A stretch of 64,000 nucleotides of DNA from Intestinimonas sp052065695. Its GTDB lineage: Bacteria > Bacillota > Clostridia > Oscillospirales > Oscillospiraceae. The stretch is from contig NZ_JBQHTM010000015.1 in assembly GCF_052065695.1 (NCBI RefSeq), positions 1 through 64,000 on the forward strand. Direction: 5' to 3'. The notes under the pieces were generated by a model, which saw only the letters and a list, made by a program, of their open reading frames with translations, was not told where the DNA came from and did not search any database. Both the position numbers and the translations under genes were made by a program. Below, one piece after another: positions 1 to 7,704 of the stretch; position 1 is the stretch's first letter, and each line of letters opens with the position of its first letter.

Positions 1-58
1 TCCGTAAATGTTTCCTGTTTCTTCATCCCCATACACCACCATTGCGTTGATAGTGTTA

Positions 59-202
59 TTATCCCACATCCGGAGCCTTTATGGTAGTGCGGATTAAATC
101 AGAGATTCCCTGGATCAGGGTGCTCAGCAGCAGCAGGGGCAACAGCACCACCGACACCGTCAGGGAGAGATGCCCCAGCCGACCCACCAGTTCCGCCATC
201 AT
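59..202 (-). CDS. Small one-helix membrane peptide downstream of BlaI-type repressor
   Basis: A 47-residue product starts at an ATG that overlaps the TGA of the BlaI-type gene (ATGA arrangement), so it is probably translationally coupled. Residues about 8-33 form one hydrophobic helix rich in Leu and Val, followed by a short polar tail. The N-terminus recalls the first helix of BlaR1/M56 sensor proteases, which often follow blaI, but the reading frame closes after one helix and no HExxH protease motif is present. It could be a degenerate BlaR1 start or a genuine small membrane protein. A possible next gene starts at position 42 and leaves the window after 14 codons. Confidence 0.45.
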   Translation of the reverse strand: MMAELVGRLGHLSLTVSVVLLPLLLLSTLIQGISDLIRTTIKAPDVG

Positions 203-579
203 CGCTCTCCCTCCTTCAGCTTGTCCAGGAGGGCCTGGAGGGCCGCCACCTCCTCCGGCGCCACCCTGCCCCCGTCATAAAGGGCGGCGGCAAACCGAGA
301 GAGAGAGCCACCGTAGAGCTTTTGGAGAATGCTCCTCCCTTCGCTGCGCTGGTAGTCCTCCCGGCTCACCAGGGGGGTGTAGACATTGGTCTTGCCCTCC
401 TTTGTGCAGGCGAGAAAGCCCTTCTCCTCCAACCGCTTGAGGTAGCTGTGGAGGGCGCTGGCCGTCAGGGGCCGCTCCAGATGCTCCAGGATGGCGGGGG
501 CGGTAACCCCTCCCCCGCCGGCCCACACCACCAGCATGATATCCAATTCCGATTCCGGCAGCCGTTTGTTTTCCTTCAC
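199..579 (-). CDS. blaI: BlaI/MecI/CopY-family transcriptional repressor
   Basis: The 126-residue protein has the family layout: a winged helix-turn-helix over about residues 8-75 (ESELDIMLVVW, then SYLKRLEEKGFL and the wing) and a C-terminal helical dimerisation part ending in LLDKLKEGER. Family length is about 120-130. The start is a GTG with AGGGGG eight bases upstream. BlaI-type repressors bind dyads over their own promoters and are normally cleaved by a BlaR1 membrane protease, which is missing here. Three similar dyads lie in the promoter, so autoregulation is likely. The target genes (beta-lactam response or other) cannot be told from the window. Confidence 0.88.
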   Translation of the reverse strand: MKENKRLPESELDIMLVVWAGGGGVTAPAILEHLERPLTASALHSYLKRLEEKGFLACTKEGKTNVYTPLVSREDYQRSEGRSILQKLYGGSLSRFAAALYDGGRVAPEEVAALQALLDKLKEGER

Positions 580-596
580 CTTGGGAGCCCCCTATA

Positions 597-679
597 TTTT
601 GCATTTGCAGAAGTCCTTCTGTAGCTATATTCTACATTTGCAGAAGTTTGTTGTCAAGATATTTTTTGCAAATGCAGAA
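597..679 (-). promoter_or_regulatory. blaI promoter with three phased BlaI-like operators
   Basis: On the minus strand, TTGACA (652-657) and TAGAAT (629-634) are separated by exactly 17 bases. Three related 16-base sites with core GCATTTGC or ACATTTGC and flank AGAA lie at 597-612, 630-645 and 664-679. Their spacing of 33-34 bases is about three helical turns. The middle site covers the -10 box. This suggests cooperative autorepression by the adjacent repressor. Confidence 0.75.
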
Positions 680-680
680 A

Positions 681-716
681 GAGGTCCTGCGCCGGTATTT
701 TCCGGCACAGGACCTC
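681..716 (-). terminator. Intrinsic terminator after SLOG-family gene
   Basis: A 15-bp stem (GAGGTCCTG...CAGGACCTC, one mismatch) with a six-base loop lies just after the stop codon of the minus-strand gene at 720-1220. The T tract is short. Confidence 0.6.
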
Positions 717-719
717 TTG

Positions 720-1220
720 TTACAGATCTAAAATCACGGTCTCCAGTCCCTGACGCAGGGCATAGGTCAGGGTATACATGGTCCCTCCCAGGGTCCTGCC
801 GTCATAGGCGGCGATGATGCGCTGGGAGCGGTCTACCATGTACCGGTCCCGGCGCTGCATGCATCCGGCGGTATAGCGGTGCTGGACCAGGGTCTCATAG
901 TCACACCGCTCCAGCAGAGCAAAGTACCGGTTCCGGTCCCGTTCCCGCCACCGTGCGCACTGTTCCTCACAGGGGACGGCGGCCTCCACCGTGACGTCCT
1001 CATGCCGATCCCGCAGGTCCAGCACCGCCTCGCAGAAATAGAGGTCGCAGCCCAGGGCCATGCCGCAGAGAAAGTGGCGGTAGCCGTCGGCGTAGGCCGT
1101 CGCCAGCGCCGCCCTCAGCCGGTTCTTCAGGTCCACGCAGCGGGGGTCGGACTCGTCGTTCCCCCAGGGGAGTTTGTTGGACCGGTGGCCGGTAAAGCAG
1201 CAGGTGGTCTCTCTTTTCAC
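720..1220 (-). CDS. SLOG-family (DUF1273/YpsA-YoqJ type) protein
   Basis: The 166-residue protein starts with the nucleotide-binding signature CCFTGHR (residues 7-13). It continues with a small Rossmann-like fold containing GYRHFLCGMALGCD and the C-terminal segment AAYDGRTLGGTMYT, both typical of the DUF1273 branch of the SLOG superfamily. Members are thought to bind nucleotides or related ligands; the precise function is unknown. The chosen start is GTG at 1220 behind a GGAGAGGA-type ribosome site; an upstream in-frame ATG lacks one and would add unrelated residues. It appears monocistronic, with a terminator at 681-716. Confidence 0.8.
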   Translation of the reverse strand: MKRETTCCFTGHRSNKLPWGNDESDPRCVDLKNRLRAALATAYADGYRHFLCGMALGCDLYFCEAVLDLRDRHEDVTVEAAVPCEEQCARWRERDRNRYFALLERCDYETLVQHRYTAGCMQRRDRYMVDRSQRIIAAYDGRTLGGTMYTLTYALRQGLETVILDL

Positions 1221-1331
1221 GCCCTGTCCTCTCCCCTTTCCGCCTATCCTGTCATTCTTGTCTCTGCCATTGTAGTATATCCTGCCGGACAAGTCAACGG
1301 ATATCGAACATTTGTTTCTTAAAATTGGGGC

Positions 1332-1359
1332 TTGCATTTTTGCCGGGACCATGTATAAT
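1332..1359 (+). promoter_or_regulatory. Promoter of the FMN riboswitch-ribU unit
   Basis: TTGCAT (1332-1337) and TATAAT (1354-1359) are separated by 16 bases, just upstream of the riboswitch. Confidence 0.65.
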
Positions 1360-1390
1360 AGCAGATAGAGAAAACAACTGAATCAAAAAT

Positions 1391-1525
1391 GTCTTCAGGG
1401 CAGGGTGAAAATCCCGATCGGCGGTACAGTCCGCGACCCGCGCTTCCGCGCGGCTGACCCGGTGGAACTCCGGGACCGACAGTGACGCGCTCTCGATGAG
1501 TGCGAAGTCTGGATGGAAGAAGATG
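1391..1525 (+). promoter_or_regulatory. FMN riboswitch (RFN element)
   Basis: Conserved RFN blocks appear in order: TCTTCAGGGCAGGGTGAAA, CCCGATCGGCGGT, AGTCCGCGA, GGTGGAACTCCGGGACCGA, then TCTGGATGGAAGAAGATG. Downstream, CCCCATGTAA (about 1547) can pair over a distance with TTACATGGGG (about 1601). A compact hairpin CGCGGCC/GGCCGCG lies just before the GGAAGGAG ribosome site of ribU. Regulation could therefore be at ribosome-site access as well as termination. FMN binding should shut off the riboflavin importer. Confidence 0.95.
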
Positions 1526-1654
1526 TGTTCAAACGCGCACCTCTCCCCATGTAACGTGTTTAACACCTGGAAGGCATTGGGTCTTTCGGGTGTTTTCTAC
1601 TTTACATGGGGCGCGGCCGGAATGTGGCCGCGTCCGGAAGGAGCGCGTATTTTT

Positions 1655-2341
1655 ATGTCCGATCCCACACTGGTCAAGGCCCGTCCGGCTACCAACACCA
1701 AGACCATCACCACCCTGGCCATGCTCTCCGCCATCGCCTTTGTCGTCATGCTGGTGTCCAAGCTGCTGCCCAGCGTCAGCGGCTTCCTGGATTTCGACTT
1801 CAAGGACGTGGTCATCTGCATTGGCGGCTTCGTCTTCGGGCCCATGGCCGCCGCCTCCATGGCCATCGTGGTTGCCTTTGTGGAGATGATCACCGTCAGC
1901 CACACCGGCATCATCGGCTTCATCATGAACGCCCTGGCCACCTGCGCCTTCTGCTGCACCGCCACCTTCATCTACAAGAAGCGCCACACCATGACCGGCG
2001 CTGTGCTGGGTCTGGCCTCCGGCGTGGTGGCCCTCACCGTGATCATGCTGCTGTGGAACTACTTCCTCACCCCCATCTACCAGGGTATGCCCCGTGAGGC
2101 CGTAGCCGCCATGCTGGTGCCCATCATCCTCCCCTTCAACCTGGTCAAGGGCGGCATGAACATGGCCGCCACCCTTCTGCTTTACAAGCCCGTGGTCACC
2201 GCCCTGCGCCGGTCCGGCCTGGTGGCTCCCTCCACCAGCGCCCAGCCCTCCCGCCGCTCCAGCGCCGGGTTCCTCCTCTTCTCCCTGGTGCTGCTGGCCA
2301 CCTTTGTCCTGCTGGCCCTGGTCCTCTGGGGCATCATCTGA
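1655..2341 (+). CDS. ribU: Riboflavin ECF transporter substrate-binding subunit RibU
   Basis: The 228-residue integral membrane protein has about six hydrophobic helices and the RibU-type N-terminal region (TKTITTLAMLSAIAFVVML, then FLDFDFKDV). It is the S-component of an energy-coupling-factor transporter and captures riboflavin; the shared EcfA/A'/T module is not in this window. The start is ATG 1655 behind GGAAGGAG; a longer frame would read back through the riboswitch. The FMN riboswitch directly upstream supports the substrate assignment. A hydrophobic C-terminal helix after a Ser-rich linker is slightly longer than in typical RibU. Confidence 0.93.
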   Translation: MSDPTLVKARPATNTKTITTLAMLSAIAFVVMLVSKLLPSVSGFLDFDFKDVVICIGGFVFGPMAAASMAIVVAFVEMITVSHTGIIGFIMNALATCAFCCTATFIYKKRHTMTGAVLGLASGVVALTVIMLLWNYFLTPIYQGMPREAVAAMLVPIILPFNLVKGGMNMAATLLLYKPVVTALRRSGLVAPSTSAQPSRRSSAGFLLFSLVLLATFVLLALVLWGII

Positions 2342-2367
2342 ATTCCACCCCTCCCCTATTACGTTTG

Positions 2368-2406
2368 GCTCCCCCGGCCCACCGCCGGGGGAGTTTTCTT
2401 TTTTCT
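2368..2406 (+). terminator. Intrinsic terminator of ribU
   Basis: A GC-rich stem CTCCCCCGGC/GCCGGGGGAG with a five-base loop is followed by TTTTCTTTTTTC. Confidence 0.9.
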
Positions 2407-2416
2407 ATGCGCCCCC

Positions 2417-2472
2417 TTGACGATATCGTTCCTCGATGTTATGATATCGATAGACGATATCGAGCTGCGATA
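2417..2472 (+). promoter_or_regulatory. PadR-type promoter with GATATC dyads
   Basis: TTGACG (2417-2422) and TATGAT (2440-2445) have a 17-base spacer. A perfect ten-base palindrome ACGATATCGT (2420-2429) overlaps the -35 box. Further GATATCG copies lie on the -10 side, near 2443 and 2454. PadR regulators bind such ATATC-rich dyads, so self-regulation by the gene at 2491 is likely. Confidence 0.75.
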
Positions 2473-2490
2473 TTAGAAAGGAGGCCGCCC

Positions 2491-2808
2491 ATGGGAAAAA
2501 AATCCCTGGAATCTCTCACCGAAACTATGTTCTATGTGCTCATGGCCTTCCGGAAGCAGTCCCTGTGCGGCACTGAGGTGGCCGACTTCGTCTCCCGCAA
2601 GACCAAGGGCCGGGTGAACATGGGGCCCGGCACCCTCTACACCATTCTGGGCAAGTTCCAGGAGGAGGGCTTTCTCACAGAGATCGCCGTGGAGGGCCGG
2701 AAGCGGACCTATCAGCTCACGGAAAGCGGTGAAAAACGGTATCAGGAGGAGGTGGCCCGGCTGCGCGCCTGCGTGGCCGACGCCGAGAGTGAGGAGGAAC
2801 GGCCATGA
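2491..2808 (+). CDS. PadR-family transcriptional regulator
   Basis: The 105-residue protein is a short PadR (subfamily s2-like) with a winged helix-turn-helix: LTETMFYVLMAFRK, GTLYTILGKFQEEGFL and wing residues GRKRTYQLTESG. A short C-terminal helix serves dimerisation. The ribosome site AAAGGAGG precedes ATG 2491. Its stop overlaps the start of the DUF2812 gene by four bases. PadR-DUF2812 pairs are common in Firmicutes and often respond to membrane-active compounds, but the inducer here is unknown. Confidence 0.92.
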   Translation: MGKKSLESLTETMFYVLMAFRKQSLCGTEVADFVSRKTKGRVNMGPGTLYTILGKFQEEGFLTEIAVEGRKRTYQLTESGEKRYQEEVARLRACVADAESEEERP

Positions 2809-4004
2809 AGGAACAGAAGATCGTGCGCAGGCTGGTCCCGGTGGACTTCCTGGACCTGGACGGCCTGGAGCTGTGGCTGGAGGAGATGGCGGCCAAGGGG
2901 CTCCATTTCCAAAAATTCGGGACCTTTTTCGCCCAGTTCCGTCCCGGCGAGCCGGCCCGGGTACGCTACCACGCGGAACCTACGGAAAAGGGCGGAAACA
3001 CCATCCCTGCCCAGGCCGCCGACTACGATGACATGGGCTGGAGCTATGTGGGTAAGATCGGCTATCTGGCCCTATTCCGGACGGCTGACCCGGACGCCCC
3101 CGAGTTCCACACCGATCCGGTGACCCAGAGCTACACCCTGGACCGGCTCACCAAGAATCTGACCCGGTTTGTGTGGCTCCTACTGGTCCTGATGGCGGCT
3201 CTGGTGGCCTTCATGGTATGGGCCCGCCTGGCCAGCTCCTTCGGCCTGGTCCTAAGCCTGGTCCGGTTCAGCTCCCTCTATACCAACTTGGTCATCCTTG
3301 CGGATGTGGCCCTCATCCTCTACTTTTCCTGGGGAGTGTGGGGCCTGTGCCGTCTGAGGAGGCGGCTCCGGGCGGGCATCCCCCACCAGCGGCCACGGCA
3401 CTGGCGGCACACCGGTCTGGTGCGGCAGGGCTATACCCTCCTGCTGTCCATCGCCGCCCTCGTTCAGATCGGCTTCACCGCCGCCCATTTCGCCGGGGTG
3501 ACCCGGTGGGATATGGAGCTCTCCGACCTGGACCGCCCCGCCCCGGTGCTCTCCCTGGCGGAGCTGGAGGGGGATGGCTACGCCCCGGAGCCCTTTTACT
3601 ACCCCGGCTATGAGGGGCCTGATCGGGACAACTTCGTCTCCTACGACTGCCGGCCTCTGGCCCGGATCTATGAAGTGACACAGACTGGCACTGTGGACGG
3701 GGAGCGGCGCTATCTGAAGATGGAGTGGTACAACCTGACCCTCCCCTTCCTGGCCGGTCCCATGCTGGAGGACCTGATGGACTATGAGCTCTACGACCTC
3801 CGCTACGTACCGGAGCGCTACGCGGTGGAGGAGCTGTCCGCCCCCGGCTTTGACCGGCTGGTGGTGGCGGAGGACGTAGACTACGGCGGCCAGCAGCTCT
3901 TCGCCCGGCTGGGGAACCGGGTGGTCTATCTGGATTACACCGGCAGCCGGGACCTGACCGAGCATCTGGACCGGGTGGCCGCCCTTCTCCGGTGGGATAG
4001 GTAA
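2805..4004 (+). CDS. DUF2812 membrane protein, partner of PadR
   Basis: The 399-residue protein has a soluble N-terminal DUF2812 domain (about residues 1-110: DLDGLELWLEEMAAKGLHF and later GWSYVGKIGYLALFRT). Three to four membrane helices follow at about residues 120-230, then a C-terminal extracytoplasmic or cytoplasmic domain of about 170 residues. Such proteins are encoded next to PadR regulators. A role in sensing or countering envelope stress is suspected, but no activity is established. The ATGA overlap with padR indicates coupled translation. Confidence 0.82.
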   Translation: MKEQKIVRRLVPVDFLDLDGLELWLEEMAAKGLHFQKFGTFFAQFRPGEPARVRYHAEPTEKGGNTIPAQAADYDDMGWSYVGKIGYLALFRTADPDAPEFHTDPVTQSYTLDRLTKNLTRFVWLLLVLMAALVAFMVWARLASSFGLVLSLVRFSSLYTNLVILADVALILYFSWGVWGLCRLRRRLRAGIPHQRPRHWRHTGLVRQGYTLLLSIAALVQIGFTAAHFAGVTRWDMELSDLDRPAPVLSLAELEGDGYAPEPFYYPGYEGPDRDNFVSYDCRPLARIYEVTQTGTVDGERRYLKMEWYNLTLPFLAGPMLEDLMDYELYDLRYVPERYAVEELSAPGFDRLVVAEDVDYGGQQLFARLGNRVVYLDYTGSRDLTEHLDRVAALLRWDR

Positions 4005-4073
4005 GGATTCAATCGAACAGGTGTTTGACTAGCTGAATTTCCTGTGGTACACTGTGGGAAAGGGGGTAGAGAC

Positions 4074-5330
4074 ATGGACCGGACCATCCTGCACTGTGAC
4101 CTCAACGGCTTTTACGCTTCGGTGGAGCTTCGGGACAAGCCGGAGTTGCGGGACAAGCCGGTGGCGGTGTGCGGCGACCCAGAGAGCCGCCACGGCATCA
4201 TTCTGGCCAAGAACGAGGCGGCCAAGAAATTCCAGGTCAAGACGGCGGAGACCATCTGGCAGGCCCGGCGGAAATGTCCCGACCTCATCCTCCTCCCCGC
4301 CCACCACGACCAGTACCGGTTGTGGTCCAAACGGGTCAACGCCATCTACGAGCGTTACACCGACCTGGTGGAGCCCTTCGGCATCGACGAGAGTTGGCTG
4401 GACATCACCGGCTCCATGCATCTCTTCGGCGGGGACGGCAGAGTCATCGCCGACCGGATCCGCAACACCGTGAAGGAGGAGACAGGGCTCACCATCAGCG
4501 TGGGGGTCTCCTTCAACAAGGTTTTTGCCAAGCTGGGCAGCGACATGAAAAAACCGGACGCCACCACCGTCCTCACCCGGGCCGACGTGCCGGAAAAGGT
4601 GTGGCCTCTGCCGGTGACCGACCTCCTCTTCGTGGGCCGGGCATCGGCCCGGGTGCTGCACCAGTACGGCGTCCACACCATCGGGGACCTGGCCGCCTTC
4701 GGCCGGGAGCGGCTGGAGCATCTGCTGGGCAAGCAGGGCGGACAGCTCTACGAGTACGCCGCCGGGCTGGAGCACAGCCCGGTAACCCGGGCCGGGGAGA
4801 CGCCGCCCCCCAAGTCGGTGGGCAACGGCATCACCTTCCGCCGGAACCTGGTGGGCTGGAAGGATATCCACACCGGGGTGGCCCTCCTCTCCGACAGCGT
4901 GGCCGCCCGGCTGCGCAAGCACGCCATGAAGTGCACCACCGTCCAGGTCACCATACGGGACCCCAATTTCAAGGACATCTGCCGTCAGACACGGCTGGAG
5001 GCACCCTCCTGCACGGCCCAGGACATTGGCCGGGCGGCCCTGGGACTCATCCGGTCCTCCTGGAACGGCAGCGCCCCCATCCGGGCCCTCACCATCACGG
5101 GGCAGAACCTGATCCCCGAGGGGGAGGCCGGAGAGCAGCTGGACCTCTTTGCCGCTGACGCCACCCCCCGCCGGGAACGGCGGGAACAGCTGGAGCGGGC
5201 CATGGACGGCATCCGGACCAAGTACGGCAAGACCGCTATCTGCTCCGCCGTCACCATGGGGGAGGACATCGACCACCCCGCCGGTCACGCCGGCAGCATT
5301 CCACCTCCCGGCGGCTCCAGCCGTGACTGA
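4074..5330 (+). CDS. dinB: DNA polymerase IV (Y-family)
   Basis: The 418-residue protein has the Y-family palm with metal ligands D9 (HCDLNGFYASVE) and D105-E106 (GIDESWLDIT). It also has the little-finger domain and, near the C-terminus, the beta-clamp binding pentapeptide QLDLF (residues 355-359). It carries out error-prone translesion synthesis at stalled forks. The start at ATG 4074 follows AAAGGGGGT; an earlier in-frame start would add residues absent from the family. It is monocistronic, and no clear LexA box was recognised in the 69-base gap upstream. Confidence 0.93.
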   Translation: MDRTILHCDLNGFYASVELRDKPELRDKPVAVCGDPESRHGIILAKNEAAKKFQVKTAETIWQARRKCPDLILLPAHHDQYRLWSKRVNAIYERYTDLVEPFGIDESWLDITGSMHLFGGDGRVIADRIRNTVKEETGLTISVGVSFNKVFAKLGSDMKKPDATTVLTRADVPEKVWPLPVTDLLFVGRASARVLHQYGVHTIGDLAAFGRERLEHLLGKQGGQLYEYAAGLEHSPVTRAGETPPPKSVGNGITFRRNLVGWKDIHTGVALLSDSVAARLRKHAMKCTTVQVTIRDPNFKDICRQTRLEAPSCTAQDIGRAALGLIRSSWNGSAPIRALTITGQNLIPEGEAGEQLDLFAADATPRRERREQLERAMDGIRTKYGKTAICSAVTMGEDIDHPAGHAGSIPPPGGSSRD

Positions 5331-5346
5331 ACCTGTCATGACAGGC

Positions 5347-5392
5347 AAGCCCGCTCCCTGCACCGATCACGGTGCGGAGGGCGGGCTGTTTC
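5347..5392. terminator. Bidirectional terminator between dinB and metal ATPase
   Basis: A long stem AGCCCGC...GCGGGCT containing TGCACCG/CGGTGCG sits between convergent stop codons. GTTTCTT follows on the plus strand. Confidence 0.7.
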
Positions 5393-5393
5393 T

Positions 5394-7262
5394 TCACTTG
5401 CGACGCCACCGCAGCAGGAGGGCGGAGTTGATGATAACCAGCACCGATCCGGCATTATGGACCAGGGCGCCCACCACTGGGTTGAGCACACCGGTCATGG
5501 CCAAAAGGATGGCCAGGAAATTGAGAACCATGGAAAATGTCAGATTAAACCGTATGGTGGTCATCATCCGCCTGGACAGGGAGAGCAGATGAGGCAGGGC
5601 GTGTATATCGTCGTTGACCAGGGCGATGTCGGCAGCATCTATGGCAATATCACTGCCCACAACCCCCATGGCAATGCCCACTTGGGCTTTTTTCAGGGCG
5701 GGCGCATCGTTGATGCCGTCTCCCACCATACAGACCTGTCGTCCCTTTTCCTGCTCCGCCCCGATCCAATTCAGCTTGTCCTCCGGCAGACAGTCGGAGC
5801 GGACCGTCTGGATTCCCAGTGCCTGAGCGATATGGCAGGCAGCATTGGCGTGGTCGCCGGTGAGGAGCACCGGTTCCACTCCAGCCTCCCGCACCCCGCG
5901 GACGGTATCGGCGGCATCTGGCCTCAGTGTGTCGGCCAGGGCCAGAAAGCCCACCAGTACCCCATCTGCCGCTAAGTAGATCACAGTACACCCCTCTTTC
6001 AGACAGTCCGCCACCCGTTCCCTGGCCTGATCTGGAATGGATATGCCGCTCTCCTCCAACAGAGCCTCGTTGCCCGCCGTCAGGGTCCTCTCCCCCACCA
6101 CGGCCCGAACGCCCCGGCCCGGCAGCATTTGAAACTCCGTGGGCTGGACGGCCTCACCCGCCCCCAGTTCCTGATAGCAGCACACTACCGCCCGTCCCAG
6201 AGGGTGCTCCGACCGGAGCTCCGCGCTGGCCGCCCAGGCGTACACCTGGCCCTGGTCATGGTTAGGGGAACAGCTGCAAATCTCCACCACCTTAGGAGTG
6301 CCCAGGGTGAGCGTACCTGTCTTGTCAAAGGCCACATCAGATACCCCTGCCAGCCGTTCCAACGCGTCTCCCTCCCGGACCAGAAAGCCGTACCGGGTGG
6401 CGTTTCCGATGGCCGCCATGATGGCGGTGGGCGTGGCCAGCACCAGAGCGCAGGGACAAAAGACCACCAGGATGGTCACCGCCCGGATGATCTCTCCGGT
6501 AATAAGCCAAGTAAGTCCGGCCGCAGCCACGGCCACTACCACCACCCAGGTGGCCCAGCGGTCGGCCAGGCCCACGATCTTGGCCTTCCCGGCGTCCGCC
6601 GACTGGACCAGCCGGATCATCCGCTGGATGGCGCTGTCCTCCCCCACTTTGGTGGCCTCCATATCAAAGGCGCCGAACTGGTTGACGGTGCCGCTGGAGA
6701 CTTCATCTCCCACTTCCTTGTCCACCGGCAGGGACTCGCCGGTCATCACCGACTGGTCAATGGAGGTCTGCCCCGCCCGAATGACACCATCCACCGGCAC
6801 CGTCTCCCCGGGGAGAACCCGCAGCCGATCCCCCACCCGCACCTGCTCGGCAGGGATGATCTCCTCTCCGTTGTCCGACAGCCGCCGGGCCGTGCGGGGC
6901 GTCAGGCGAACCAGCTTCTCGATGCCCGCACGTGCCTTCGCCACGGTAAGGTCCTCCAGGAGGGCCCCCAGCTGCATAATAAAGGCCACCTCACCCGCCG
7001 CGAAGTCCTCGCCGATGGCCACGGACGCGATGAGGGCCATGGATACCAGCACATCTGCCTTGATGTCAAAAGCCGTCACCAGGCCGATGACCGCCTCGAG
7101 AATGATGGGCACGCCGCACAGCACGATGGCCACCCAAGCCATGTCAAAGGGAAAGGGGGAAACACCCGCGATGCTGCACCCCAGAGCCGCCGCTGACAAG
7201 ATCAGAAACAGAACATCCCGCTTGACGCCACCCCAGGCCAGAAGTTTCTCCAGTCGCTCCAT
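5394..7262 (-). CDS. P1B-type heavy-metal translocating ATPase (probably copper)
   Basis: The 622-residue membrane pump has the actuator motif TGES (174-177), the transport-site CPC (269-271), phosphorylation site DKTGT (D313), the nucleotide-domain motif SEHPLG and the hinge GDGIND near residue 520. No N-terminal heavy-metal-associated domain is present, so it is shorter than classical CopA. The last helices contain HNAGS and NSALLL instead of the usual CopA pattern, so the ion is not certain from the protein alone. The CsoR-type regulator upstream and the CsoR operator inside its promoter favour copper export. Confidence 0.9.
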   Translation of the reverse strand: MERLEKLLAWGGVKRDVLFLILSAAALGCSIAGVSPFPFDMAWVAIVLCGVPIILEAVIGLVTAFDIKADVLVSMALIASVAIGEDFAAGEVAFIMQLGALLEDLTVAKARAGIEKLVRLTPRTARRLSDNGEEIIPAEQVRVGDRLRVLPGETVPVDGVIRAGQTSIDQSVMTGESLPVDKEVGDEVSSGTVNQFGAFDMEATKVGEDSAIQRMIRLVQSADAGKAKIVGLADRWATWVVVVAVAAAGLTWLITGEIIRAVTILVVFCPCALVLATPTAIMAAIGNATRYGFLVREGDALERLAGVSDVAFDKTGTLTLGTPKVVEICSCSPNHDQGQVYAWAASAELRSEHPLGRAVVCCYQELGAGEAVQPTEFQMLPGRGVRAVVGERTLTAGNEALLEESGISIPDQARERVADCLKEGCTVIYLAADGVLVGFLALADTLRPDAADTVRGVREAGVEPVLLTGDHANAACHIAQALGIQTVRSDCLPEDKLNWIGAEQEKGRQVCMVGDGINDAPALKKAQVGIAMGVVGSDIAIDAADIALVNDDIHALPHLLSLSRRMMTTIRFNLTFSMVLNFLAILLAMTGVLNPVVGALVHNAGSVLVIINSALLLRWRRK

Positions 7263-7310
7263 ACGCCACCTCCAGATACCAATACCCCTTATGGTTTCTC
7301 TTCATGTGTG

Positions 7311-7339
7311 ATTATACCTATGGGGGTATAGGTTGTCAA
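7311..7339 (-). promoter_or_regulatory. Metal ATPase promoter with CsoR operator in the spacer
   Basis: On the minus strand TTGACA (7334-7339) and TATAAT (7311-7316) are 17 bases apart. The spacer is filled by ACCTATACCCCCATAGGT, which matches the G/C-tract dyads bound by CsoR/RcnR proteins. CsoR bound here would block RNA polymerase directly. Confidence 0.85.
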
Positions 7340-7368
7340 GGGACAGCCGGCACTTTGAGGAAAGAGAA

Positions 7369-7412
7369 AAGGTCCCCGGACGGAGTCCTGCTCCGTCCGG
7401 GGACCTTGATCT
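7369..7412 (-). terminator. Intrinsic terminator of csoR
   Basis: A perfect 17-bp stem (AAGGTCCCCGGACGGAG with its complement, five-base loop) is followed by TTTTCTCTTT in the minus direction. It separates csoR from the ATPase gene, which has its own promoter. Confidence 0.9.
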
Positions 7413-7687
7413 TATTTCATGTTGGCGAACCGCTCCACAGCTTTGGTGAAGCTGGCGATGGTCTGCTCGGCGTCTCCATGCTCGATACCGTCCCGGACAC
7501 AGTGGTTGATGTGTCCTTCCAGCACCACCTGTCCCACCTTGTGGAGCGCGGATTTGGCGGCGTTGATCTGTAAAAGCACATCCTCGCAGGGGACATCCTC
7601 ATCCACCATACGGTCAATGGCCTGTACCTGTCCAATGATCTTTTTGAGACGGCGGTGAAGATTTTCCGCATCCATACACTGTCTCAC
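7412..7687 (-). CDS. csoR: CsoR-family copper-sensing repressor
   Basis: The 91-residue all-helical protein has the CsoR metal fingerprint Cys34, His59, Cys63 (VPCEDVLLQI and GHINHC). RcnR would carry a His in place of the last Cys. It binds a G-rich dyad and releases it on Cu(I) binding. The start is GTG 7687 behind GGAGGGG; an internal ATG lacks a spaced ribosome site. It is 17 bases downstream of a secreted-protein gene and upstream of the ATPase it probably controls. Confidence 0.92.
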   Translation of the reverse strand: MRQCMDAENLHRRLKKIIGQVQAIDRMVDEDVPCEDVLLQINAAKSALHKVGQVVLEGHINHCVRDGIEHGDAEQTIASFTKAVERFANMK

Positions 7688-7704
7688 TGTCTTCCCCTCC
7701 CGCC

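Noticed and set aside
1294..1566. 90-codon minus-strand frame over the FMN riboswitch
   Set aside because: It lies antisense to a clear RFN element and has no ribosome site.
4113..4155. Apparent short duplication ELRDKP in DinB
   Set aside because: Pol IV proteins normally carry two similar segments here (VExRDxPxLRxKP), so this is ordinary.
4029..5363. Long minus-strand reading frame opposite dinB
   Set aside because: GC-rich codon bias creates long antisense frames. The product is low-complexity Gly/Val/Leu without family motifs, and dinB on the plus strand is unambiguous. The same reason excludes other long antisense frames over polA, pheT, argJ, argG and tsaD.
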